Source: Flagellimonas myxillae
GTDB taxonomy: Bacteria > Bacteroidota > Bacteroidia > Flavobacteriales > Flavobacteriaceae
Reading direction: 5' to 3'
Assembly (NCBI RefSeq): GCF_023502235.1
Contig: NZ_JAMFLY010000003.1
Location: 248,001-312,000, forward strand
DNA length: 64,000 nt
A program made the position numbers and the translations under genes. Of this stretch, positions 54,609 through 63,482 are shown piece after piece. The stretch's first letter is position 1. Every line of letters begins with the position of its first letter. The notes under the pieces were generated by a model. It searched no databases and was not told the DNA's origin. It was given only the letters and a program-made list of their open reading frames with translations.

Positions 54609-55907
54609 TTATTTTTCATGCTTGTAAATTTTACCATCCTTCATCACAAAGGGGATAGTTTCCAACAGTTTTATATCGGATAATGGATTTCCCTTAACTG
54701 CAATAATATCTGCTAGTTTGTTCTTATCAATACTTCCCAGCTGGTCTTTCACACCAAGTAGTTCAGCGGCAGTAATTGTTGCGCTCTTAATAATGTCAAT
54801 TTCGGTCATCCCGGCCTTTTTCATAAAAGAAAATTGCTCGGCATTTCTACCATGGGGATAAATCCCGGCATCTGTTGCAAATACCATTTTTACACCCTTT
54901 TTGTAAGCCTTGGAGAATGTTTCCAATATGGAAGCAAACATTTCACTGTTATTCCCATCAAGATCTTTACCACTAAAATCCTCATTTTTCTCAATCAACT
55001 CAAAATAAGCTGACAACAAATCCATAGATAAATAAGCCTTTTGTTGAAGTAAAAGGGCTATGGCTTCGTCATCCAAGAAGGTCGCATGCTCAATGGAGGT
55101 AGCCCCAGCTCGAAGGGCATTTTTAATTCCTTCGGCACCATGGGCATGCGCAGCGACTTTAATTCCTCTTTTGTTGGCTTCATCTACAGCAGCTTTTAGT
55201 TCCTCGATGGTATACGAGGCTGCTCCGGGTTTTGTTCCGTAAGAACCGAAACCTCCGGTGGCAAAAACCTTTATCCAGTCAACTCTGTATTTTAAATGCT
55301 TTCGTGTCTCTTTTCTTACTTCATCTACACCATCGGCAATACTCACAAGGTTGTCACTAAACTCAATTTGGGGACTTAACCAGTTTCCAAAGGCCCCATG
55401 TCCTCCAGTTATGGTAAGTGCAGGACCGCTAACGTACATTCTTGGCCCAATTATCCAACCTTTATTGATGGCGTCCCTCAGTGCAACATCACCGTAAAAG
55501 TAGCTATGTAAATCCCTAACGGTGGTAAAGCCTGCTTCCAAGGTTTTCTTTGCATTTACTGTTCCGAGTATACCGTAAGTCGCAGCCGGCAGGGTGTAAA
55601 CATCAAATCCTTCATTTTCCAAATACCAATTTCCAACGAGATGGGTATGACAATCTATTAATCCAGGAAGGAGTGTATAATCGGAAAGGTCAAGGTAGTT
55701 CTTTAGCGTTGATAAATCGGGATTTGTTTTGACATCAAGAATTTTGTTTCCCTTAATGGTTACCAACACGTTTTTTTCGATTTGTTCCGTTTCAACATCC
55801 AGCATTCCTCCAGCAAAAATGTACAAATCGGATTCTTGAGCCATTATATTAATACTGGACAACATCCAGAAGCATACAATTGAAACCAGTTTTGCAAATA
55901 CTTTCAT
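54609..55907 (-). CDS. Secreted imidazolonepropionase-like amidohydrolase (prolidase type)
   Basis: A 432-residue metal-dependent hydrolase with a Sec signal (residues 1-23, ending INIMA). Metal ligands are visible: H87 and H89 (LIDCHTH), the likely carboxylated K213 (DWIKVFATGG), H254 or H256 (AAHAHG), H274 (IEHATF) and D346 (FATDAG). This pattern fits the Xaa-Pro/Xaa-Arg dipeptidase-like branch with a binuclear centre. Some members act on other cyclic amides or on organophosphates, so the substrate is open. It is convergent with the pseudouridine synthase gene and divergent from the membrane protein at 56099. Confidence 0.87.
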   Translation of the reverse strand: MKVFAKLVSIVCFWMLSSINIMAQESDLYIFAGGMLDVETEQIEKNVLVTIKGNKILDVKTNPDLSTLKNYLDLSDYTLLPGLIDCHTHLVGNWYLENEGFDVYTLPAATYGILGTVNAKKTLEAGFTTVRDLHSYFYGDVALRDAINKGWIIGPRMYVSGPALTITGGHGAFGNWLSPQIEFSDNLVSIADGVDEVRKETRKHLKYRVDWIKVFATGGFGSYGTKPGAASYTIEELKAAVDEANKRGIKVAAHAHGAEGIKNALRAGATSIEHATFLDDEAIALLLQQKAYLSMDLLSAYFELIEKNEDFSGKDLDGNNSEMFASILETFSKAYKKGVKMVFATDAGIYPHGRNAEQFSFMKKAGMTEIDIIKSATITAAELLGVKDQLGSIDKNKLADIIAVKGNPLSDIKLLETIPFVMKDGKIYKHEK

Positions 55908-55988
55908 ATTGTCATTTTTTTGACTGCCAAAATCAAGCTAAATCTCATAGTAACAACCTTTTGACTTATGGCAAGTGAAGTTCGGAAA

Positions 55989-56006
55989 TTTCCTTTAGAA
56001 AGGAAA
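55989..56006. promoter_or_regulatory. 8-base inverted repeat in a divergent intergenic region
   Basis: TTTCCTTT-AG-AAAGGAAA gives perfect 8-base arms with a 2-base centre. It lies between the divergent amidohydrolase and oxidase-like genes, 82 and 93 bases from their starts. No T-run follows, so an operator is more likely than a terminator; no regulator is known. Confidence 0.35.
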
Positions 56007-56098
56007 CTCCGTGGTATCAGCTCCCTTTTTTTGTTGTTGGAAGAATTTCAGATATGGGGTATTTTTTCCGAAAATGATAGATTTTCCTTATTTATGTA

Positions 56099-56611
56099 AT
56101 GTCGCGGGCGCATAGGGATCCGATAAAATGGGAGGACAAAAAATCCGAAGAAGATAAAGTGATTAGCAAACAATTACATCAGAAAGCACATTTGATTTTT
56201 TGGTCCTTCGGGATTATCCTGATCGCACTTCAGGTCTTGTTTACCGTGGTTTATCCCGATTCAATCCTGGACATTAATGTCCACGACACCTACCTTGTGA
56301 TAGCCTATGCTCATCTCTACAACGTTTTGGGAACTTGGTTTATACTCTGCGGCTTGGGTTACTGGATTTTAAAGCTCAAGGGTATACCCATTATTAAATG
56401 GATGTTCTGGCTTCATTTGGTTTTTACCTTGCTTTTCCCCTTAAGTTTTGGGTTAAATTGGTACGAATCCCATTCAAACCCGAATACATATCAATGGACC
56501 ATGTGGGTAAGTACTGTGTCCTTTTTTGGATTGGTATTGTTTGTATTGGTTCAGGTGTTTTATTTTCTGAACATCCTTATCTCTACCTTAAGAAAAATAA
56601 AGTCAAGGTAA
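56099..56611 (+). CDS. Membrane protein resembling helices IX-XII of cytochrome oxidase subunit I
   Basis: A 170-residue protein with a charged N terminus and four helices (about 31-51, 64-92, 98-119 and 136-162). DINVHDTYLVIAYAH (58-72) resembles the DxxxHDTYxVVAHxH segment of heme-copper oxidase subunit I. The later FPLSFGLNWYESHSNPNTYQWTMWVSTVSFFG matches in order the FPxHFLG ... YPDAYxxWN ... SSxG segment. The HD pair (H62, D63) and one axial-type histidine (H72) are kept, but the position of the other is Tyr70. With the first eight helices absent it cannot be a complete oxidase. It stands alone and converges on argH 6 bases away. Confidence 0.6.
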   Translation: MSRAHRDPIKWEDKKSEEDKVISKQLHQKAHLIFWSFGIILIALQVLFTVVYPDSILDINVHDTYLVIAYAHLYNVLGTWFILCGLGYWILKLKGIPIIKWMFWLHLVFTLLFPLSFGLNWYESHSNPNTYQWTMWVSTVSFFGLVLFVLVQVFYFLNILISTLRKIKSR

Positions 56612-56617
56612 GGGAGC

Positions 56618-57904
56618 CTACTTGGCAAGCAGCTGTTCCATTTTACCCCGGATATCTTCCAAACACAAATTCCCCAAGCTCCCTTCATGGGTATGCTCAA
56701 TGTCTCGTTTGGGCTTAAAATTTCCATTTTCAATAGCTTGTCCCATGGTCTTGTAGGCATCCCGGAAGGGTATGCCACTTTTGACCAATTCGTTTAAGGT
56801 ATCCACGCTAAATAGATAATCGTACTTGGAGTCATCCAAAATAGTTGGGTTCACTTGGATTTCCTTTAGACTAAAGTTTATCATTTCCAGACAAGCTTTT
56901 ATATCCTGAATGGCGGGAACGATTACTTCTTTGACCAACTGCAGGTCCCGGTGATAGCCGCTCGGTAGATTGTTGGTGATCAAGATGAGCTGGTTGGGTA
57001 CTGCCTGAATTTTATTGCATTTTGCTCGAATGAGCTCAAATACATCCGGATTTTTCTTATGGGGCATAATGCTGCTGCCCGTGGTCAGTTCATTTGGAAA
57101 TGAGATAAAATCAAAATTTTGGCTCATGTACAAACAGATGTCCATCGCCAATTTGGAAAGGGTGGCAGCTACGCTTGAAATTCCAAAGGCAGTGGCCTTT
57201 TCCACTTTCCCTCGACCCATTTGAGCGGCAACCACATTATATTTCATGGTCTCAAAACCCATTTCCTGGGTGGTAAAGCTTCGGTCAATTGGGAACGAAC
57301 TACCATAGCCTGCTGCGCTTCCCAAAGGATTTTGGTCGGCTACTTTGTAGGCGGCCTGTACAAACTGTAGGTCGTCGACCAAACTCTCCGCATAAGCAGA
57401 AAACCAAAGTCCGAAAGAGGAAGGCATGGCAATTTGAAGGTGGGTATAGCCTGGCAGTAACACGGATTGGTGTTTTTTTGCCAAATCGAGCAGCAAATCG
57501 AACAAATCCTTGGCGCCCGCAGAAATTTCGGAAAGCTCATGTTTCAGGTAAAGTTGCATGGCTACAAGCACTTGGTCGTTTCTAGATCGGGCCGTATGGA
57601 TTTTCTTCCCCGTGTCACCAAGCTTTTCAGTAAGTAGAAACTCAATTTTGGAATGCATGTCCTCAAAATCATCTTCAATGGTAAATTGCCCAGCCTCGAT
57701 AGATTTTGCAATACCATTGAGTTCTTTTACCAAGGCTTCGGACTCTTCCTTGGAGATCAGTCCCACCTTGCCCAACATTTGGGCGTGTGCTTTGGAGGCC
57801 ATTACATCGTACTTTGCCAAGAGCAAATCCAATTCTCGGTCATTGCCTACGGTAAAATGGTCAATCTTTTTATCCGTGCTAAATCCTTTGTCCCAAAGTT
57901 TCAT
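56618..57904 (-). CDS. argH: Argininosuccinate lyase
   Basis: A 428-residue enzyme of the fumarase/aspartase superfamily that splits argininosuccinate to arginine and fumarate, the last step of arginine synthesis. Motifs include HTARSRNDQV, PGYTHLQIAMPSSFGLWFSAYAE and the signature GSSIMPHKKNPD. It is the last gene of the leftward arg/pro cluster, after a 78-base gap behind argE that contains a copy of the 16-base repeat. Confidence 0.95.
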   Translation of the reverse strand: MKLWDKGFSTDKKIDHFTVGNDRELDLLLAKYDVMASKAHAQMLGKVGLISKEESEALVKELNGIAKSIEAGQFTIEDDFEDMHSKIEFLLTEKLGDTGKKIHTARSRNDQVLVAMQLYLKHELSEISAGAKDLFDLLLDLAKKHQSVLLPGYTHLQIAMPSSFGLWFSAYAESLVDDLQFVQAAYKVADQNPLGSAAGYGSSFPIDRSFTTQEMGFETMKYNVVAAQMGRGKVEKATAFGISSVAATLSKLAMDICLYMSQNFDFISFPNELTTGSSIMPHKKNPDVFELIRAKCNKIQAVPNQLILITNNLPSGYHRDLQLVKEVIVPAIQDIKACLEMINFSLKEIQVNPTILDDSKYDYLFSVDTLNELVKSGIPFRDAYKTMGQAIENGNFKPKRDIEHTHEGSLGNLCLEDIRGKMEQLLAK

Positions 57905-57951
57905 AGTTTCATTTTTGTACTTCCCATGAATATGGGATCTTATTATTGTGT

Positions 57952-57967
57952 TCTCGACTGCGCTCGA
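57952..57967. repeat. Third copy of the 16-base repeat TCTCGACTGCGCTCGA
   Basis: A single exact copy of the word that forms the inverted pair at 53631-53691. It lies inside the arg cluster between argE and argH. A small hairpin, CCCAT-GAAT-ATGGG (57923-57936), is next to it. Confidence 0.8.
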
Positions 57968-57982
57968 ACAGACAGTTCAATT

Positions 57983-59053
57983 TTATTGTAAAAATCCTTC
58001 CAGGATTTTGATATAGAGGTCTATTCCCTCCTCAATTTCATTCACATATATAAATTCATCGGCCGAATGCGACCGGGTACTATCGCCAGGGCCCAATTTA
58101 ACGGATTGGCAACTCAATGCTGCTTGGTCCGAAAGGGTCGGAGAACCGTAGGTTTTTCTTCCTAGGGCAATGCCACTTTTTACCAAATTGTGGTCTGGAT
58201 CTATCGCGGATGAATTCAACCGAAGGGAACGTGGGGTCATTTTGCAAGGTGCTTCCTTTTCCAATAGTGCTGCTATTTCCTGATTGGAATAGCGATCATT
58301 TACCCGTACGTCTACCACCAAATCCACCTGGGCCGGCACCACATTGTGTTGGCTTCCCGCATTGATCTGGGTCACGGTCAATTTTACCTCGCCCAAAGCG
58401 TCGGAAACCTTTTCAAAAGAATAATCTTTGAACCAGTTTAAGACATCAATAGTATTATAAATGGAGTTGTTGGTATTGGGGTGTGCGGCATGTGAGGGGG
58501 TGCCCTCCACCACGGCATCGAATACGACCAGTCCTTTTTCCGCAATGGCGAGATCCAGCAAGGTAGGTTCCCCAACAATGGCCACATCAATAGGGGGAAG
58601 AATGGTCAATAGTGACCGCAAACTTTTTTCCCCAGCATTTTCTTCTTCCGCCGTTGCAGCGATGATTAAATTATGGTTTAACCCCTCCAGCTCATAAAAT
58701 TGGACAAAGGTGGCCAAAAGAGAAACCAGGCAACCCCCGGCATCATTGCTTCCCAATCCATACAGTTTACCATCCTCGATATGAGGAAGAAAAGGGTCAC
58801 GGGTATAGGCTTTATTCGGTTTTACCGTGTCGTGATGGGAATTGAGCAGCAAAGTCGGCTTATTCGAATCAAAGTGCTTGTTGAATGCATAAATATTATT
58901 GAATTGCCGTTCTGTTTTCACCCCAAAACCTTGCAGCCAAGCTGCAATGGCATCCCCGGTTTGATCCTCCTCGCCTGAAAACGATTGTATGGAGATGAGC
59001 TGTTTTAATAGCTCAATAGCCTTTTGGGTCAATAGCTCTTGATTGATTTTCAT
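57983..59053 (-). CDS. argE: M20-family N-acyl-ornithine deacylase (ArgE type)
   Basis: A 356-residue dinuclear-zinc hydrolase. The metal and catalytic motifs are LLLNSHHDTVKP (about 70-81), GLGSNDAGGCL (about 95-106) and AATAEEENAGEKS (about 133-145). It removes the acyl group of acetyl- or, as shown in Bacteroides, succinyl-ornithine to yield ornithine for the carbamoyl pathway. In Bacteroidota, however, the carbamoyltransferase acts on the acylated form, so the substrate is more likely N-acyl-citrulline. Its start overlaps the argB stop by 4 bases. Confidence 0.88.
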   Translation of the reverse strand: MKINQELLTQKAIELLKQLISIQSFSGEEDQTGDAIAAWLQGFGVKTERQFNNIYAFNKHFDSNKPTLLLNSHHDTVKPNKAYTRDPFLPHIEDGKLYGLGSNDAGGCLVSLLATFVQFYELEGLNHNLIIAATAEEENAGEKSLRSLLTILPPIDVAIVGEPTLLDLAIAEKGLVVFDAVVEGTPSHAAHPNTNNSIYNTIDVLNWFKDYSFEKVSDALGEVKLTVTQINAGSQHNVVPAQVDLVVDVRVNDRYSNQEIAALLEKEAPCKMTPRSLRLNSSAIDPDHNLVKSGIALGRKTYGSPTLSDQAALSCQSVKLGPGDSTRSHSADEFIYVNEIEEGIDLYIKILEGFLQ

Positions 59054-59829
59054 AGGGTTAAGGTCGTAAAATTTGAGTTGGTTTTCTCGAGCATGGAACT
59101 ATCTCCAATACAGACTTTTTGCACACTATTTTGAAGTGCATGGAAGCAGTTGTGCATTTTAGGAAGCATTCCTTCGGCAATTACCCCTTCCTCCAACAGA
59201 GATTTGTAGGCTTTGGAATCGATGGTTTGTATTACGGAATCCTCATCTTCAATATCGCGCAACACTCCTTTCTTTTCAAAACAATAGTACAAGGTAGTTT
59301 CAAATTGTTGGGAAAGGCCGATGGCAAGTTCTGAAGCGATAGTATCGGCATTGGTGTTGAACAATTGTCCTTTTCCATCATGGGTCAAGGCACAAAAAAT
59401 GGGTGTAAAACCTGCCTGAAGCAATTTAAATAGATTATCTGCCGCAACCGAATCCACATCCCCGACCCATCCAAAATCCACCTCTTTTACAGGTCTTTTA
59501 TGCGCTAGAATGGCATTCGCATCGGCACCACTCATGCCAATGGCGTTTGTGCCTAGCGCCTGGAGTTGTGCCACTATCTTCTTACTGACCAACCCGCCGT
59601 AGACCATTATGGCCACATCCAAACTGGCTGCGTCCGTGATTCTACGTCCGTTGGTCATTTTGGTTTCGATGCCCAATTTGTTTCCAATTTCGGTGGCTTT
59701 TTTTCCACCTCCATGGACCAAAATTTTGTTTCCATCCAGTTTGGAAAAAAGTGCCAACAAGTGCGAAAGTTGGGATGGGTCACCTATTACGTTCCCTCCG
59801 ATTTTGACTATGGATAGTTTTTGTTTCAT
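59050..59829 (-). CDS. argB: N-acyl-glutamate kinase (ArgB)
   Basis: A 259-residue amino-acid kinase. VKIGGNVIGD (8-17), ILVHGGGKKATEIGNKLG (37-54), TNGRRITDAASLDVAIMVYGG and GMLPKMHNCFHAL near the C terminus are characteristic of acetylglutamate kinase. It phosphorylates N-acetyl- or N-succinyl-glutamate. It is encoded between the SDR gene (1 base away) and argE (4-base overlap). Confidence 0.93.
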   Translation of the reverse strand: MKQKLSIVKIGGNVIGDPSQLSHLLALFSKLDGNKILVHGGGKKATEIGNKLGIETKMTNGRRITDAASLDVAIMVYGGLVSKKIVAQLQALGTNAIGMSGADANAILAHKRPVKEVDFGWVGDVDSVAADNLFKLLQAGFTPIFCALTHDGKGQLFNTNADTIASELAIGLSQQFETTLYYCFEKKGVLRDIEDEDSVIQTIDSKAYKSLLEEGVIAEGMLPKMHNCFHALQNSVQKVCIGDSSMLEKTNSNFTTLTL

Positions 59830-59830
59830 T

Positions 59831-60580
59831 TTAAGCGTTTAGTATTCCTCCATCTATGGTCATGGCCGTTCCGGTAATCCAAGATGCATCTTCCGAAACC
59901 AAGAAAAGTGCCAGTTTGGCAACATCTTCCGGGCTGCCCAATCGTTTTAACAAAGTGGCGTTTTTGGCATTTTCGACGGCCGCTTCAGGTTCATCGAATG
60001 CTTTGGCAGAATCCCAAATCAAGGGGGTGTCCACCGGTCCAGGGCAAATGGCATTTACCCGGATATTTGGCGCATATTCCACGGCCAATTGTTTCATCAA
60101 TCCTATGGTAGCAGCTTTGGAGGCACAATATGCAGGATGGTTTGGAAAACTCTTAAAGGCCGCTATCGACGAATTGATCAGTAAATTTCCTCCGTGTTCC
60201 TGCAAAACCGGAATGGCGAATTTGGCCATGTAGAAGATGGAACTTACATTGGTTTCCATTGTCTTATGCCAAGTTTCTATAGGGAGGTCAACTACATTTC
60301 CCAGCCCAAGAATGCCAGCGTTCAATACCACAATATCCAATTGGCCAAATGTAGTTATCGCTGTTTGCACCAGGGTTTGGTTATAGGTGGCATCACCAAC
60401 ATCACCAGGAACAAATATGCTGTTTACGAGCTGTTTTGCCAGTTGGTTGCCGCGTTCCAAATTCCGTCCGGAGAGTACAAGCTTGGCCCCTTGCTCATGG
60501 TAAAGTTCTGCAATGGCCTTGCCCATGCCGCTTGTGGCACCGGTTACAATACAGACCTTGTTTTTTAGCTTTGCTTCCAT
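59831..60580 (-). CDS. Short-chain dehydrogenase/reductase in the arginine operon
   Basis: A 249-residue classical SDR. The cofactor motif is TGATSGMG (14-21 from ATG 60580), followed by NAGILGLGN and the catalytic S...YCASK (Ser, Tyr, Lys); the C terminus WITGTAMTIDGGILNA is typical. The reading from 60598 begins with TTG, so ATG 60580 is chosen, 4 bases after the argF' stop. It is embedded between argF' and argB, where no dehydrogenase step of arginine synthesis is known apart from ArgC, which belongs to a different family. The substrate is unknown; recruitment by insertion is possible. Confidence 0.88.
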   Translation of the reverse strand: MEAKLKNKVCIVTGATSGMGKAIAELYHEQGAKLVLSGRNLERGNQLAKQLVNSIFVPGDVGDATYNQTLVQTAITTFGQLDIVVLNAGILGLGNVVDLPIETWHKTMETNVSSIFYMAKFAIPVLQEHGGNLLINSSIAAFKSFPNHPAYCASKAATIGLMKQLAVEYAPNIRVNAICPGPVDTPLIWDSAKAFDEPEAAVENAKNATLLKRLGSPEDVAKLALFLVSEDASWITGTAMTIDGGILNA

Positions 60581-60584
60581 GTGC

Positions 60585-61523
60585 CTATAGGTTTTCAAGA
60601 ATTTTTTTCAATACAATCTGGGCCGAAAATGTTCTATTGTTGGCCTGTTCTATCACAAGGGATTGGTCACTGTCCAGTACCGCATCTTCAACCACAACAT
60701 TTCTACGCACGGGTAGGCAATGCATAAATTTGGCATCTCCAAGCTTCCCTTGGGTCATCAACCAGCTTGAATCAAGGTTTAAAACGCTGCCATAATCGGT
60801 ATAGCTGCTCCAATTTTTTACATAAACAAAATCAGCATTTTCCAAAGCTTTTTCTTGATCGTGTTCAATAGAACAACCTTGGGTAACTTCCGGATTGAGC
60901 TCATATCCTTCTGGATGGGTGATTACGAATTCGGCCTCTTGTAGTTTCATCATCTCCACAAATGAGTTGGCCACGGCATGCGGCAGTGCCCTAGGGTGGG
61001 GCGCCCAAGAAAGAACTACCTTGGGTTTTGCTTTGGTGCCAAATTCCGCCAAGGTAATGGCATCTGCCAATGCTTGCATGGGATGTCCGACCGAACTCTC
61101 CATATTCACAACTGGAATATCGGCATATTTTGTAAAGCCATTGAGAACAACTTCAGCTTCGTCCTGAGCCTTGTCCATCAAACCGGCAAAGGCCCGAATG
61201 GCCACAATATCGCAGTACTGGGAAACCACTTGGGCAGCTTCCTTGATGTGTTCTGCCTTGCCCTGGTCCATCACCGTTCCATCCTCGAATTCCAATTGCC
61301 AGCCCTCGCTTCCAAAATTCATTACCATTACGTCCATACCCAAATTAATGGCAGCTTTCTGGGTGCTCAATCGGGTACGCAGACTGTTATTGAAAAAGAG
61401 CAGACAAAGGGTTTTGTCCTTTCCCAGGGACTTGAATTGGGTTGGGTTTTTTTTCAGCTCGATGGCCTCCGAGACACTGTCTTTAAGGTTGCCAATATCG
61501 TTTATGGTCAAATAATGCTTCAT
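60585..61523 (-). CDS. argF': N-acyl-ornithine carbamoyltransferase
   Basis: A 312-residue transcarbamoylase. The carbamoyl-phosphate loop reads NNSLRTRLSTQKA (about 45-57) in place of the STRT motif of ordinary ornithine enzymes, and MDKAQDE, VGHPMQALADA, APHPRALPHAV and HCLPVRRNVVVEDAVLD follow. These are features of the acetyl/succinyl-ornithine group (argF'). In Bacteroides the enzyme uses succinylornithine; which acyl group is used here depends on a residue of the 80s loop that I cannot align with certainty. It overlaps proB by 4 bases. Confidence 0.9.
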   Translation of the reverse strand: MKHYLTINDIGNLKDSVSEAIELKKNPTQFKSLGKDKTLCLLFFNNSLRTRLSTQKAAINLGMDVMVMNFGSEGWQLEFEDGTVMDQGKAEHIKEAAQVVSQYCDIVAIRAFAGLMDKAQDEAEVVLNGFTKYADIPVVNMESSVGHPMQALADAITLAEFGTKAKPKVVLSWAPHPRALPHAVANSFVEMMKLQEAEFVITHPEGYELNPEVTQGCSIEHDQEKALENADFVYVKNWSSYTDYGSVLNLDSSWLMTQGKLGDAKFMHCLPVRRNVVVEDAVLDSDQSLVIEQANNRTFSAQIVLKKILENL

Positions 61524-62281
61524 GCCTTGATCTTTGTAAAATGGATTTTGTCCTGAAAACTATCAATAATGAAATTGTCATTCAGGCCGTTTACGATCCA
61601 TGTTTCTATTCCTGCTTGTTGCGCAATGGTAGCGGCTTCTATTTTAGATTGCATTCCCCCAGTACCATGGGCGGATTTTGTGCTACTGATTTCTTGTTCC
61701 AAATCGGTTATGGAATCCACTTCGTGGATGGTCTCGGGTTGCTTTTGGTCCAAGGATTCTTTTGTATAGATACCATTGGTGTTGGTGGCTATTAGCAATA
61801 GATCCACCTTTAAGAAGGCTGCTGTCAATGCGGCCAATTTATCGTTGTCACCAAATTTGATCTCCTCAGTCGCGACCGTATCATTTTCATTGATGATAGG
61901 AATCACGTCGTTGGCCAAAAGTACATTGATGGTGTTCTTGATGTTCAGCCTAGCGTTTTCGTTTTCCAAATCGGAATAGGAAAATAGGCATTGGGAGGTA
62001 AACAATCCCAACTCCCGAAAACTCTCTTGAAAAATATGCATCAACCTGGGTTGGCCGATAGCGGCCAAGGCTTGTTTCACATCGATTTCTTGACCGTTGT
62101 GCTCGAGCTTAACGAATTGTTTTGCTGTGGCTATGGCTCCAGAGGATACCAAGATGAACTCATATTCATCTTTCAATAATGCCATTTGCCTACCAATGTC
62201 TTCAATCTTCCCCCTGGAGATTTGATTGGTTTCCTTGGTGAGTGTATTGGAGCCGATTTTTATAAGAACCCTCTTTTTCAT
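61520..62281 (-). CDS. proB: Glutamate 5-kinase, short form without PUA domain
   Basis: A 253-residue amino-acid kinase for the first step of proline synthesis. IKIGSNTLT (8-16), VSSGAIATAKQF, INENDTVATEEIKFGDNDKLAALTAA and GTGGMQSKIEAATIA are the family motifs. It lacks the C-terminal PUA domain of the roughly 367-residue E. coli enzyme. It lies 4 bases after proA and overlaps argF' by 4, so it is co-expressed with arginine genes. Confidence 0.93.
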   Translation of the reverse strand: MKKRVLIKIGSNTLTKETNQISRGKIEDIGRQMALLKDEYEFILVSSGAIATAKQFVKLEHNGQEIDVKQALAAIGQPRLMHIFQESFRELGLFTSQCLFSYSDLENENARLNIKNTINVLLANDVIPIINENDTVATEEIKFGDNDKLAALTAAFLKVDLLLIATNTNGIYTKESLDQKQPETIHEVDSITDLEQEISSTKSAHGTGGMQSKIEAATIAQQAGIETWIVNGLNDNFIIDSFQDKIHFTKIKA

Positions 62282-62285
62282 TGCA

Positions 62286-63482
62286 TCATCTTGTTTGGCC
62301 GTTGCCTTTTATGTACCATTTGTTGGTCACTAAATGCTGTAGACCGATAGGTCCTCTTTGATGTAATTTATCCGTGCTTATTGCCAGTTCCCCTGCCAAT
62401 CCAAATTGTCCTCCATCCGTAAACCTGGTTGAAGCGTTGTGGTAGACTGCAGCAGAATCCACCGATTCCATAAAGGTTTCGGCCTCCTCCTGATTTGTTG
62501 TGATTATGGTTGCCGAATGCCCCCCACTGTGGGTGTTTATTTTGTCAATGGCCTCATTCAAACTTCCGGTTTCGCCCAAGACAATTTTATAATCCAAAAA
62601 CTCTTCTTCCCAGATATTTTCATCGGCAATTAGCTCGGTGTTTCCGTGCTTTGAGATGACGGTGTCCCCATACACCGTGACTTTTTTGTTTTTCAGTTGT
62701 TCAACCAAATCAGAAACAAAGTTGTCCTTATTGGGCAATTCGGAGTCAATCAGCACCTTGTCCAAGGCGTTACAGGCCGAGATTTTCGCAATTTTCGCGT
62801 TCAAGATAATATCCGTAGCCATTTCCGTATCCGCCGATTTGGAAACATAGAGAAAGTTGTTTCCACGCCCACTTACAATTACAGGGCACTTGGCATGTTC
62901 TTTTACAAATTGGATCAGGCGTTCCCCGCCCCTGGGTACGATCAAATCTATTTTTTGATTGGGCTTGGCCAAAAATGCTTGCGTTTCTTGTCTTGAATAG
63001 TTCAAATAGGTAACCCAGTCTTTGGAACACCCATTTTCTTCCAAAGCTTGATGCCAAAGGTCAACGAGCACTAGATTGCTTCGCAACGATTCCTTGCCTC
63101 CTTTTAATAGTATTTTATTGCCCGATTTAAAAGCAATTCCGGCGGCTTCAATGGTGACATCGGGCCTGGATTCGTAAATGATCATCACGGTCCCAAAGGG
63201 AGCCGTCCTGTTGCTTACCTGCATATTGTTGTCATGCACAAACGCATAACGTTCCACTCCAATTGGGTCAGGTTGGGACGCTAGTTCAATTAAAGACTGT
63301 ACCATCCCTTGGACTTTGGCATCATCTACCTTAAGTCGGTCCCCCATGGCCAAATCTTCTCCATTATAGGCATTAAGGTCCTCGGTATTGGCGTCAACTA
63401 ATTTTCCGGCTTGCTCTTGGACCAAAATGGCCATTCGCTCCAAAACGGCATTTCGCTGTTCAATATTCAAAAGTAGACTCAT
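62286..63482 (-). CDS. proA: Glutamate-5-semialdehyde dehydrogenase (gamma-glutamyl phosphate reductase)
   Basis: A 398-residue aldehyde-dehydrogenase-superfamily enzyme reducing gamma-glutamyl phosphate with NADPH. Motifs include ESRPDVTIEAAGIAFKSGNKILLKGGKES, IDLIVPRGGERLI, and AKISACNALDKVLI carrying the catalytic cysteine; the C-terminal HNASTRFTDGGQFGLAGELAIST and GPIGLQHL are typical. It overlaps argD by 4 bases and is 4 bases from proB. Confidence 0.95.
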   Translation of the reverse strand: MSLLLNIEQRNAVLERMAILVQEQAGKLVDANTEDLNAYNGEDLAMGDRLKVDDAKVQGMVQSLIELASQPDPIGVERYAFVHDNNMQVSNRTAPFGTVMIIYESRPDVTIEAAGIAFKSGNKILLKGGKESLRSNLVLVDLWHQALEENGCSKDWVTYLNYSRQETQAFLAKPNQKIDLIVPRGGERLIQFVKEHAKCPVIVSGRGNNFLYVSKSADTEMATDIILNAKIAKISACNALDKVLIDSELPNKDNFVSDLVEQLKNKKVTVYGDTVISKHGNTELIADENIWEEEFLDYKIVLGETGSLNEAIDKINTHSGGHSATIITTNQEEAETFMESVDSAAVYHNASTRFTDGGQFGLAGELAISTDKLHQRGPIGLQHLVTNKWYIKGNGQTR

